A stretch of 42,439 bases of DNA from positions 1 to 42,439 of the forward strand of contig CAMCLK010000042.1 in the NCBI GenBank assembly GCA_945875585.1. Reading direction: 5' to 3'. The stretch is from Candidatus Kuenenia stuttgartensis. Lineage in GTDB: Bacteria; Planctomycetota; Planctomycetia; Gemmatales; Gemmataceae. The notes below the pieces were generated by a model, which worked only from the letters and a program-made list of their open reading frames with translations, did not search any database and had not been told where the DNA came from. This document shows, piece after piece, positions 16,629 to 24,628 of the stretch. Within the stretch, counting starts at the first letter, position 1; each line of letters begins with the position of its first letter. Both the position numbers and the translations under genes were made by a program.

Positions 16629-18542
16629 ATGACATCTCCTTCCAGTAGTTCCGATACTCCACCGGCAGACCCGTGCCTTATGCTCCTCTTTGGAGCTTCT
16701 GGTGACCTCACCAAACGATTACTTACCCCTGCGCTGCTGAACCTTGTATGCGATGGGCTCCTTCCGGATGAATTCGCCATCATGGGTATGGCGATGGACG
16801 ATATGGACGACGCTTCGTTCCGTGCCAAACTCGAGAACGAAATCCGCACCTACAGCACCCGCACGCACTTTGAACCAGAACGATGGGAATGGCTGAAGCA
16901 ACGCATTCACTACATGCCGGGCAACTTTGGCAAGAAAGAAGATTTCACGGCGTTGCTGGCCCGATGCAACGAACTCGATGTCAAGTTTCAGCTCAAAGGC
17001 AACCTCCTTGTTTACCTCGCCATTTCGCCAACCTTAATCAACCTAGTCACCTCGCAACTCGACGACGCCGGGTTCAAAGAGCGACAGGGCTGGTTGCGCA
17101 TTATCGTTGAGAAACCATTTGGTACAGACCTTCAGAGCGCCCGTATGCTCAGCCAACAACTCCTTACCCGCTGGCGTGAAAAGCAGATTTACCGCATCGA
17201 CCATTACCTTGGTAAGGAAACGGTGCAAAACCTGATCTCGTTCCGGTTTGCCAATGGGATTTTCGAACCGCTTTGGAATAAAAATCACATCGACCACATC
17301 CAGTTCTCGGTACTTGAAACCGTGGGCGCCGAAGGGCGTGGCGGTTACTACGACAAGTCTGGTGTTGTGCGCGACATGATCCAGAACCACATGTTCCAAA
17401 TGCTGGCTTATCTGTGCATGGAACCACCCGCATCATTCGACCCCGACGCGGTGCGTAACGAAAAAGGCAAGCTTGTGCAGGCCTTGCGCGTTGTGCGGTT
17501 CGACGAAGTGCCCGAATACGGTGTGCATGCCCAATATGCGCCGGGCAAAAAAGCTGATGGCTCCAACGCCATCGCTTACCGCTCAGAACCGCAGGTTGAT
17601 CCACAGTCGCGCACAGAAACGTATGCCGCCATGAAGCTGCATATCGATAACTGGCGCTGGGAAGGCGTTCCCATCTATCTTCGCTCCGGTAAGGCGCTCT
17701 GGAAGCGCGGCACGGAAATCGTGGTCCAATTCAAAAAAGCCCCGCAGGTGATCTTCCGGAACACGCCTTCGGCGCGGCTGATCGACAACAACCAGCTCAT
17801 TTTCCATATCCAGCCCGATCAGGCCGTGGAATTCCGGGTTCAAGCCAAAAAACCTGGCCCCAACCTTGTGTTGCAAAAAGTGGACATGCGCTTCGATTAC
17901 AGCGAAGCCTTTGAGGCTGGCCGCGCCACGGGTTACGAAGTCCTGCTGTACAGCGCCATGCTGGGTGACACCACGCTCTTTTCCCGCAGCGATTTTGTAG
18001 AAGCCTCGTGGCAAGTTGTTCAGCCGTTCCTCGACTACTGGAAAGCTGCCCCTGCCTCAGAAATGCCAACCTACCCGGCAGGTAGCTGGGGGCCCAGCGA
18101 AGCCTACGACATGCTGGAACGCGACGGTCGCCGCTGGCACGAAGTGGTCAACCGCGACGTGCTGGCACGCGTGCCAGACCTCGCGGGAGCCCCGTCCACC
18201 TTCCTGCACAGCTTGGCGCTCATGCTGGAGCCGAACGCAGTCGGACCGGGTGACACAATTATCCACAAGGGCGATATGGGTACGGAGATGTTTTACATCT
18301 GCCGTGGCGAAGTTGAAATCCTTGACGGCAAAAACCAACCCGTTGCCCGATTGGGCGAAGGATCCAGTTTTGGCGAGGTAGGATTGCTCCTCGACATGCC
18401 GCGAACCGCCACTGTGCGTGCTATCGGGAATTGTGATCTGTTTATCCTTCGGCGCGAATCATTCCGCCGCGCTCTGAAGGACTACCCTGAACTTCATACA
18501 ATTCTTCTTGAGCGAGCCAACAAGCGGGCGGGTTTGTCGTAA
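16629..18542 (+). CDS. zwf: Glucose-6-phosphate dehydrogenase fused to a cyclic nucleotide-binding domain
   Basis: A 637-residue protein. Residues 15-500 are a complete glucose-6-phosphate 1-dehydrogenase, which makes 6-phosphogluconolactone and NADPH or NADH at the entry to the oxidative pentose phosphate pathway. The dinucleotide loop is GASGDL (22-27), the substrate and catalytic motif RIDHYLGKE begins at Arg189 (His192, Lys196), and the conserved AEGRGGYYDKSGVVRDMIQNH is present. About 130 more residues follow. They form a cNMP-binding domain whose phosphate-binding cassette is intact: FGE (581-583) and Pro-Arg-Thr-Ala with Arg592, preceded by GDTIIHKGDMGTEMFYI. Ordinary bacterial G6PDH ends near 490-510. 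CAGGAG precedes the ATG. The reading frame is continuous, so this is a true fusion and not two genes. Allosteric control by a cyclic nucleotide is inferred. Confidence 0.95.
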   Translation: MTSPSSSSDTPPADPCLMLLFGASGDLTKRLLTPALLNLVCDGLLPDEFAIMGMAMDDMDDASFRAKLENEIRTYSTRTHFEPERWEWLKQRIHYMPGNFGKKEDFTALLARCNELDVKFQLKGNLLVYLAISPTLINLVTSQLDDAGFKERQGWLRIIVEKPFGTDLQSARMLSQQLLTRWREKQIYRIDHYLGKETVQNLISFRFANGIFEPLWNKNHIDHIQFSVLETVGAEGRGGYYDKSGVVRDMIQNHMFQMLAYLCMEPPASFDPDAVRNEKGKLVQALRVVRFDEVPEYGVHAQYAPGKKADGSNAIAYRSEPQVDPQSRTETYAAMKLHIDNWRWEGVPIYLRSGKALWKRGTEIVVQFKKAPQVIFRNTPSARLIDNNQLIFHIQPDQAVEFRVQAKKPGPNLVLQKVDMRFDYSEAFEAGRATGYEVLLYSAMLGDTTLFSRSDFVEASWQVVQPFLDYWKAAPASEMPTYPAGSWGPSEAYDMLERDGRRWHEVVNRDVLARVPDLAGAPSTFLHSLALMLEPNAVGPGDTIIHKGDMGTEMFYICRGEVEILDGKNQPVARLGEGSSFGEVGLLLDMPRTATVRAIGNCDLFILRRESFRRALKDYPELHTILLERANKRAGLS

Positions 18543-18656
18543 CGATCGATCGGTTTTTCCCGCGATCAGTCAAATTGCAAGCCACAGCCGGTATAAACCA
18601 CACTACCGGCTGAGATATAACACTGGAGCAATGCCACCTTTTCAACGGTCATCAGC

Positions 18657-20210
18657 ATGCGCCATGTCATTATTGTCCTCGTTTCTGTGTTTACCGGCAC
18701 CACCATCGCCTCCGCGCAACCTCATTTCAAATTTTATGAACCAGTTATTCCACCCCGCGCCCTGCAAGTCATGGCGCACCGGGGGATGCAAATGCTGGCC
18801 CCGGAAAATTCCATCAGGGCTGTAGTCGCCTGCGCGGACGACTACATCGAATGGGCAGAAATCGATATCCGGCTTTCCAAAGATGGAAAGCACGTTGTGA
18901 TTCACGACGACAGACTCGAACGATGCACCCTTGGCACCGGGAGAGTCGACAATTTCCCACTCGAAGAGTTACAGGAAATCGATGCTGGTAGCAAATACGC
19001 GCAGCGATTCCGCGCGGTGAGAATAGCGTCACTCACTGAAATGCTGGAAGCGTCGAAAGGCAAAGTCAACCTGTACCTTGACTGCAAAAATGTTGATCCT
19101 GCCCTTTTGGTTCGGGAAATCACGGAATCTGGAATGCGATCGCAAGTGATTGTCTACGGTTCCCTGCCGCTGTTGGAGCAGGTGCATTCCCTATCAAAAC
19201 ACACCATCGCCACCATGACAAAATATAAGCGATCGATGGACATCCAGCAATTCATGGTCCAAGCCAATCCCTCTGCTGTGGAAATGGATGCGGACGACAT
19301 CGACAAGGAAATCTGCCAGGCGTTTCATGCCAAAGGAGTGAAGGTGCAGGCCAAGATTCTTGGCAAGGCATGGGACACCCCTCTTGTTTGGGGCAAAATG
19401 ATCGACATGGGCGTTGATTGGTTGCAAACGGACGACCCCGCCGGTGTTCGTTTCTTCGAAGCAAGGCGAAGGCTTGGCGCTTTTCCCACAATGATTGCGT
19501 TTCATCGCGGTGCCAATCGTTATGCGCCCGAAAACACGCTCAAGTCAATTTCCGAAGCAGCACGTCTGGGTGCCGATTATATTGAAATCGATATCCGCAC
19601 CACCCGCGACAACCAGCATGTTTTGATGCACGACAGCCAGCTTACCCGCACCACCGGCAGCGCAGTCCCTGTCAACGGTACCGGTTTGAACGAGATGCGG
19701 AAGCTTTCCGCGGGCGCTTGGTTCAACCAAGCTTTTGCCCAAGAACGGGTGCCTACACTAGATGAGGGATTGAAAGCCATTGGTCCAAAAGCTGCTGTTT
19801 ACCTAGATGCAAAAGCCATAGATCCTGTTGCCTTGGCCAATGCCATCCGCACAGGCGATCTTTTCAATCGCCATGTTGTGTATCAATCGCTGGAATACTG
19901 TGGGAAACTTAAAGCCCTAGAGCCACGCGCACGCCTATTGCCACCCCTGTCTTCATTGGACAACCTTAATACTGTTGCTGCCATCAAGCCGTTCGGGGTG
20001 GATGCTCGCTGGGGTATTCTCTCATCGGACATGATCTCTCAATGCCACGCCAAGGGTATTTTGGTTTTTTCAGATGCACTGGGATTAAACGAGAACATCA
20101 TCCAGTACCGCCGAGCCATCTTGTGGGGTATCGATTGCATTCAGACCGATTACCCCTTGCGCGTGCTGCGGGCCTTCGAACTCGAAGCCGCCGACAAGAA
20201 TCGTAAATAA
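18657..20210 (+). CDS. Secreted tandem glycerophosphodiester phosphodiesterase
   Basis: A 517-residue protein with a signal peptide (1-21, ending IASAQ) and two GDPD TIM-barrel domains. Domain 1 (about 38-270) has AHRGMQMLAPENS, EIDIRLSKDGKHVVIHDD and NLYLDCKN. Domain 2 (about 280-505) has FHRGANRYAPENT, EIDIRTTRDNQHVLMHDS and VYLDAKA. Both keep the catalytic His-Arg, the Glu-x-Asp metal ligands and the second His, so both could be active. GDPDs release sn-glycerol-3-phosphate from deacylated phospholipids or teichoic-type polymers; an exported enzyme fits phosphate or lipid scavenging. The gene stands 114 bases after the G6PDH gene on the same strand. The ribosome-binding site is weak. Confidence 0.88.
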   Translation: MRHVIIVLVSVFTGTTIASAQPHFKFYEPVIPPRALQVMAHRGMQMLAPENSIRAVVACADDYIEWAEIDIRLSKDGKHVVIHDDRLERCTLGTGRVDNFPLEELQEIDAGSKYAQRFRAVRIASLTEMLEASKGKVNLYLDCKNVDPALLVREITESGMRSQVIVYGSLPLLEQVHSLSKHTIATMTKYKRSMDIQQFMVQANPSAVEMDADDIDKEICQAFHAKGVKVQAKILGKAWDTPLVWGKMIDMGVDWLQTDDPAGVRFFEARRRLGAFPTMIAFHRGANRYAPENTLKSISEAARLGADYIEIDIRTTRDNQHVLMHDSQLTRTTGSAVPVNGTGLNEMRKLSAGAWFNQAFAQERVPTLDEGLKAIGPKAAVYLDAKAIDPVALANAIRTGDLFNRHVVYQSLEYCGKLKALEPRARLLPPLSSLDNLNTVAAIKPFGVDARWGILSSDMISQCHAKGILVFSDALGLNENIIQYRRAILWGIDCIQTDYPLRVLRAFELEAADKNRK

Positions 20211-20373
20211 CTCAATTGAACAATTTCAAAATAGCGTTTGGCGCTTTCTTGAATCGCGGCGCTCCGTTCAGCAACCAGCCAATAGAAGTGTGCCTGACCA
20301 ACAGCTAGCCCGTCACATAAGACAAAACATATTAGAGGTATCTTGTTCTTTGTCGCGGGTATTACCAAAACCA

Positions 20374-20958
20374 CTAATCAACAAGAAGGTTGCTGTACCC
20401 GGAAATAAATTCCTTTGCTGAACCGTCTTCCCTGAACACATTCCGCCTCACTTTGCCGATATTGGCGCCATACACATGAATGCTGATCGACACTCCATCG
20501 CGGTGCGCATTCGAGACCGCATGAATGTCGCCCGCCAATGGCGAAACACAGTCCACATCGCCCGGGTGCATCAGAACAGAAGGCCCGTCTGGCACACACT
20601 CGCCTAGAGAATTGAAACGATAGGCCTGAGATTGTTCACATCCACGCAGCACACCCACCAACCCCCAAACCGTGTGATTGTGAATGGGTGTTGCCTGACC
20701 TGGCCCCCACACAAAACTCACCACGGAAAACGTTTCCTTAGGGTCCACATAAAGCAAAAATTGCTGGTAACGCTCCGGGTTCACGATGGAGAAAGCTTCA
20801 GGAAGCCAGTCGTCGTGCTGGATGAGTTGACCCAACAAGGCCTTACCCTGTTGCATGACGCGACTTTCAACGGGATCTGATTGCAGCAATAGGCCCATAG
20901 CATCGACAAAAGAACGCAGTTTGGGTGTTCTTGTAAGATCCGGCAGATGCAATCCCAT
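20374..20958 (-). CDS. Cysteine dioxygenase family cupin
   Basis: A 194-residue cupin of the type I cysteine dioxygenase family. The iron-binding pair is in TPIHNHTVWGLVGVLRG, and the third His lies in the DIHAVSNAH or SISIHVYGANIG segment. Known members oxidise cysteine or 3-mercaptopropionate to the sulfinic acid with Fe(II) and oxygen. The sequence is closest in style to bacterial plant-type or predicted metal-dependent members, so the thiol substrate is uncertain. The start at 20958 gives a full domain; no strong Shine-Dalgarno is seen. It is convergent with the GDPD gene and divergent from the gene at 21133. Confidence 0.85.
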   Translation of the reverse strand: MGLHLPDLTRTPKLRSFVDAMGLLLQSDPVESRVMQQGKALLGQLIQHDDWLPEAFSIVNPERYQQFLLYVDPKETFSVVSFVWGPGQATPIHNHTVWGLVGVLRGCEQSQAYRFNSLGECVPDGPSVLMHPGDVDCVSPLAGDIHAVSNAHRDGVSISIHVYGANIGKVRRNVFREDGSAKEFISGYSNLLVD

Positions 20959-21016
20959 GGTTCATTTTCCATTCACAAATCGAATCAGTCGCAGCCCAAA
21001 TCCGCATTATTTTCAT

Positions 21017-21035
21017 GATAATGATAATTTTCTCA
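21017..21035. promoter_or_regulatory. Possible Fur-box-like site
   Basis: GATAATGATAAT at 21017-21028 equals the first 12 bases of the 19-base Fur box consensus, but the second half matches poorly (about 13 of 19 overall). It lies between two divergent starts, 59 bases upstream of the cupin and about 100 bases upstream of the gene at 21133. AT-rich promoter sequence alone could explain it. Confidence 0.25.
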
Positions 21036-21132
21036 CTTAGGTATTTGCAACGCGCGGTTCCGCAACCTACATTTCGGCACCCATTAAACCCATAACCTTT
21101 GGTTTATAGTTCTAGGTAACGAGGCTTTTTTC

Positions 21133-22101
21133 ATGTTTCCATTCATCCTCCCTTCCAGACGGACTATGCTTGGCACGGCCGTAAGTGCGGTATACGGGAC
21201 TTATGACAACCTTGCAGCCGCTGCTGCACCTTTATCGGTAACGACCACAAGCTTGCCAATACCACCTCGCCTTCAATGGGATGAGCTGGATGGCTACTGC
21301 GGCGAATGCTCAATCCAGCAAGCGGCGCTCTACTTTGGCACGTATGTTTCGCAATATGTCTGCAGGGCTATCATTAATCCCAACCAGAAAAGCCAGTTGC
21401 TGGTCGCAGTGAATGACCAAACTGTTTTGACCGCCTTAAGGCTGACTTCTGCCAAATTCAATTACAATCAAGCCGCTAATCCGCAATTTGCCGGGTATTT
21501 TGGCTGGGTGAAACAACACCTTGCCTTGAAACGCCCCGTATTGATTGTCTCCTATGTGAAAGGGCTCAGTGACCCGGATTACGACCACATCATGCTGGCA
21601 ACCGGATTCACTTCTTCCAACAGCACCACGTATGTTGGCACAGATCGGCTGTATTTCAACGACTGCTACAGCCCCTCGGCCAATATGCGCGTTGCCTCAA
21701 CACTTTCAGATGTGCGAAGGATGCGCGTCAATGGGGCCAAATATGAATTCTGCATTCCTACCAACATCTGCTATGGCACTGCCATCACAGGAATCGCAGA
21801 CACGTCCGGCGCAGCGCTGCCTGTGCAATTAAAATTAGCCAGTTGGAGTGAACCCGATATCATGGCTGGCGCCGCACCAGCCACGTTGAACGCGACTGTA
21901 TCGGTTACGGGATTGATCGCTGGACGATCCTATTCGCTTTACAGGTACAACAATCACCTGAATGTGCCAACAACCAATTACATCCGGAGCAACTACACTT
22001 CTGTAGTGAATTTTGTCGCCACCAATCCAACAGCCACGTTCCCGGCCTCGATGATTTCCAACGGTGTGGCCGTTTTTCGCTGCCTGCCTGCTGGCAAATA
22101 G
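21133..22101 (+). CDS. Tat-exported papain-fold (C39-like) protein of unknown function
   Basis: A 322-residue protein. The N-terminus has a twin-arginine signal (SRRTMLGTAVSAV, about 8-20) with an Ala-rich cleavage region. The central domain (about 48-210) has a papain-like order of residues: Cys in GYCGECSIQQAALYFG, then SQLLVAVNDQ, then His in DPDYDHIMLATGF, then Asn/Asp in YFNDCYS. I recall a widespread uncharacterised family with the same motif order (GYCGE, SQY..RAI, VND, DPDYDHI), so a thiol hydrolase or transferase fold is likely, but the reaction is unknown. A C-terminal beta domain (about 225-322) looks like an Ig/fibronectin-type module (TLNATVSVTGLIAGRSYSLYRYNN). GAGG lies eight bases before the ATG. 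A hairpin follows the gene. Confidence 0.75.
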   Translation: MFPFILPSRRTMLGTAVSAVYGTYDNLAAAAAPLSVTTTSLPIPPRLQWDELDGYCGECSIQQAALYFGTYVSQYVCRAIINPNQKSQLLVAVNDQTVLTALRLTSAKFNYNQAANPQFAGYFGWVKQHLALKRPVLIVSYVKGLSDPDYDHIMLATGFTSSNSTTYVGTDRLYFNDCYSPSANMRVASTLSDVRRMRVNGAKYEFCIPTNICYGTAITGIADTSGAALPVQLKLASWSEPDIMAGAAPATLNATVSVTGLIAGRSYSLYRYNNHLNVPTTNYIRSNYTSVVNFVATNPTATFPASMISNGVAVFRCLPAGK

Positions 22102-22153
22102 TTCGTGTAGCGTACTGCGACTCATAAAACAGCGTTTATTCTGAAGATTAGGC

Positions 22154-22184
22154 AGCCTTCTGGCACAACATGTGCCGGAAGGCT
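22154..22184. terminator. Bidirectional terminator hairpin overlapping a stop codon
   Basis: AGCCTTCTGGCACA (22154-22167) pairs with TGTGCCGGAAGGCT (22171-22184) over 14 bp with one G-T wobble and a 3-base loop. It lies 52 bases after the plus-strand gene at 21133-22101. Its outer base pairs overlap the TAG (22183-22185) of the convergent hydrolase gene. Confidence 0.8.
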
Positions 22185-23085
22185 ATTGGCCTTCCAACAG
22201 CTTGTGTAAAAGAAAAGCATCACCAGTATCAAATTTACGGGAACTTGATACCCCCGGAACAACTAGATGGCATTCATGCCCGACCCCGTCTGACTTTTCT
22301 TTGAGTTTTACCCCATAAACAGGGTGATGGATACCATGTCCGGCATCCCTGCAAGGTAATCCCATCTCGGCGCTGCATGTCATGAATAACGGTGGATCCT
22401 TGGCATCCACATGGTTGATTGGTGAAAATTCCTTGTATACTTTCCGGTGAATTTTGTAATTCCGCATCGCTGCATCAATACTCGATTCCCCAACCGCCAT
22501 GAATATCATCGGATGCTTCAGCACATTCGGCCCTAGCCAGCCTTCAATGACACTTGGATCGATGGAAGTCTGCCCTACCTGCACAGAAGCAGCGCAAACA
22601 CGTGTCGATTCCCGCAGCACAGGATCCACGGCTACAGGATTGGCCAGATCATCATGCAGCAACAACCACATGGAGGTGCAAGCCCCCGCACTCGGCCCTG
22701 TTAACGCAATTCGACTTGTATTGATATTCCAGTCCCTGCCTTTGAACCGCAAAAACTGGATGGCGCGTGCGGCATCGTGTACCGGAGCAGGCAACGGGTG
22801 TTCCGGTGTCAACCGGTAATTGAATGCCGCACACGAAATCCCCTTGTCGAGAAACGGTTTAAATGCTGGCCCCTTCTTGCTCTTATCGCCTGTCAGCCAG
22901 CCGCCGCCATGAATGTACACCAGCAACGGACGAGGGCCATCGCCCTTGGCCTGCCAAAAATCGAGGGTGTTGCGGGCATGAGGCCCATAAGAGATATTTT
23001 CATGTGTTGGTATTGGTAGTGATGGCGCCTCGGCGCCCGGCAACAAACCGGTTCCTAAAATTAAAATAACAAGCATTGAATTCAT
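22183..23085 (-). CDS. Secreted alpha/beta hydrolase (esterase/lipase, HSL/BD-FAE-like)
   Basis: A 300-residue protein with a signal peptide (about 1-20) and an alpha/beta hydrolase core. The oxyanion motif HGGGWLTGDKS and the nucleophile elbow GPSAG (Ser near 131) are intact. An Asp after PPLFMTCSAEMGLPCRD and the His in GHECHLVVPG are plausible triad members. Members cleave short esters, including acetyl groups on polysaccharides. The gene lies 86 bases after the DUF1501 gene on the same strand and probably shares its transcript. The ribosome-binding site is weak, and ATG at 23076 is an alternative start. Confidence 0.85.
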   Translation of the reverse strand: MNSMLVILILGTGLLPGAEAPSLPIPTHENISYGPHARNTLDFWQAKGDGPRPLLVYIHGGGWLTGDKSKKGPAFKPFLDKGISCAAFNYRLTPEHPLPAPVHDAARAIQFLRFKGRDWNINTSRIALTGPSAGACTSMWLLLHDDLANPVAVDPVLRESTRVCAASVQVGQTSIDPSVIEGWLGPNVLKHPMIFMAVGESSIDAAMRNYKIHRKVYKEFSPINHVDAKDPPLFMTCSAEMGLPCRDAGHGIHHPVYGVKLKEKSDGVGHECHLVVPGVSSSRKFDTGDAFLLHKLLEGQ

Positions 23086-23171
23086 AATGTTTCGTTCGTG
23101 GGTTTCGCGATAGAATTCTTCAACACAATAAGTGCCTCATTACGTGCCGCCTAAATGTCTTCCACAACTAA

Positions 23172-24590
23172 TCAGGCCATCACTTCCTTGACAACCCGAC
23201 CATGCACGTCTGTCAGTCGGTAATCGCGGCCTGTATGCCGGTAGGTCAGTCGTTCGTGATCAAGCCCCATCAAGTGCAGAATGGTTGCGTGAAAATCATG
23301 CACATGCACCGGAGAATTACCAACATTGATTCCGTATTCGTCCGAATCGCCGTAGGTGATGCCGGGTTTCACGCCGCCTCCTGCCAACCACGACGAAAAC
23401 ACCCAGTGATGATGCTCGCGGCCACGTGCACCTGATGCCGCATTGAACGGTGTTCGGCCAAACTCGGTCGTCCAGACAACCAACGTCTCTTCAAGCATTC
23501 CGCGCTGGCGCAGATCCTTAATTAACCCGGCAATGGGTTGATCGACGTTTTTGGCTAAAGGCGCGTGCGTCTGCATGTCGCCATGGGCATCCCAGTTGTT
23601 CGACGAGCCAACGTCAATCAGTTCTACAAACCGCACCCCTCGTTCCGCTAATCTCCTAGCCACAAGGCACTGCCAGGCAAAACCGCTCGTGCTTCCCGGT
23701 TCCAGACCATAAAGCTTCAATGTCGCGCGGCTTTCCCCGGAAAGATCAAAAACTTCAGGCATTTCAGCCTGCATTCCGAATGCCGTCTCGAACGATTTCA
23801 TTCGGGCAGAAAGCACCGGATCGGTAATTCGGGATTGAAGATGCCGCTGGTTCAATTTTGTCATCATCGCCAGCTCGAGTTCTTGCATCTTCTGGGTTGG
23901 CGCGCGACGACGGATGTTGGCCACCGGTTCGGCCCCGTGACTAACAAGCGTGCCTTGGTGCGACCCGGGAAGAAAATCGCTGCCCCACACTTGCCCACCC
24001 GCGTACGGTGAATGCGGAGCAATGACTACAAAAGACGGCAGGTTACGGTTCAGTGTGCCAAGCCCATAGCTGATCCACGAACCAATACTAGGTCTTGCAA
24101 AAGTAAACGACCCGGTATGCATACCGAGCGTCGCTTCGTAATGATTAGTGTGATCCGATTTCATGGATCGAATGACACACAATTCGTCCACACATTGCGC
24201 CATGTGGGGAAACAAGGTACTAACCTCGGTTCCCGATTGACCATGCTTGCCAAAGTCCCATTCCGGTCGCTTGAGGAACATTTTGAAGTCCCCCTTGCGC
24301 CCTTGAAATTCGTTCACAGGAATTGTCTTGCCGGCATCAGCAAACAACTTTGGCTTGGGATCCCACGAATCCACATGCGAAACGCCACCACTCATATGGA
24401 GAAAAATGACCCGCTTGGCTTTAGCAGCCAGATGGCCCCGCCGGGGTGCCAAAGGATCGGTAGCTCCGCTAGACCCGGATTCATTGGCTAATAATTCACT
24501 CACCAAGCCCGGGAGAAGCATCGAACCGCCGACCATAGACCGGACAATGCCTCGGCGCGTCAGGTTTTGCATGGGATTCTGGCTCAACAT
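23172..24590 (-). CDS. DUF1501 domain-containing protein
   Basis: A 472-residue DUF1501 protein, distantly related to sulfatases and alkaline phosphatases. A Tat-type signal (NLTRRGIVRSMVGGSMLLPGL) is followed by segments characteristic of the family: KRVIFLHMSGGVSHVDSWDPKP, HTNHYEATLGMHTGS, RFVELIDVGSSNNWDAHGD, VVWTTEFGRTP and GREHHHWVFSSWLAGGGVKPG. The last two hold the metal-ligand-like Asp/His residues. The start at 24590 (MLSQNPMQN) was chosen for GGATGAGACTT upstream; ATG codons at 24599 and 24617 are also possible. It starts within 40 bases of the stop of the DUF1549/DUF1553 gene. This gene pair is common in planctomycetes and its biochemical role is not settled. Confidence 0.88.
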   Translation of the reverse strand: MLSQNPMQNLTRRGIVRSMVGGSMLLPGLVSELLANESGSSGATDPLAPRRGHLAAKAKRVIFLHMSGGVSHVDSWDPKPKLFADAGKTIPVNEFQGRKGDFKMFLKRPEWDFGKHGQSGTEVSTLFPHMAQCVDELCVIRSMKSDHTNHYEATLGMHTGSFTFARPSIGSWISYGLGTLNRNLPSFVVIAPHSPYAGGQVWGSDFLPGSHQGTLVSHGAEPVANIRRRAPTQKMQELELAMMTKLNQRHLQSRITDPVLSARMKSFETAFGMQAEMPEVFDLSGESRATLKLYGLEPGSTSGFAWQCLVARRLAERGVRFVELIDVGSSNNWDAHGDMQTHAPLAKNVDQPIAGLIKDLRQRGMLEETLVVWTTEFGRTPFNAASGARGREHHHWVFSSWLAGGGVKPGITYGDSDEYGINVGNSPVHVHDFHATILHLMGLDHERLTYRHTGRDYRLTDVHGRVVKEVMA

Positions 24591-24628
24591 AAGTCTCATC
24601 CTGCCCAAATGGCCCATATGCGGGTTGA

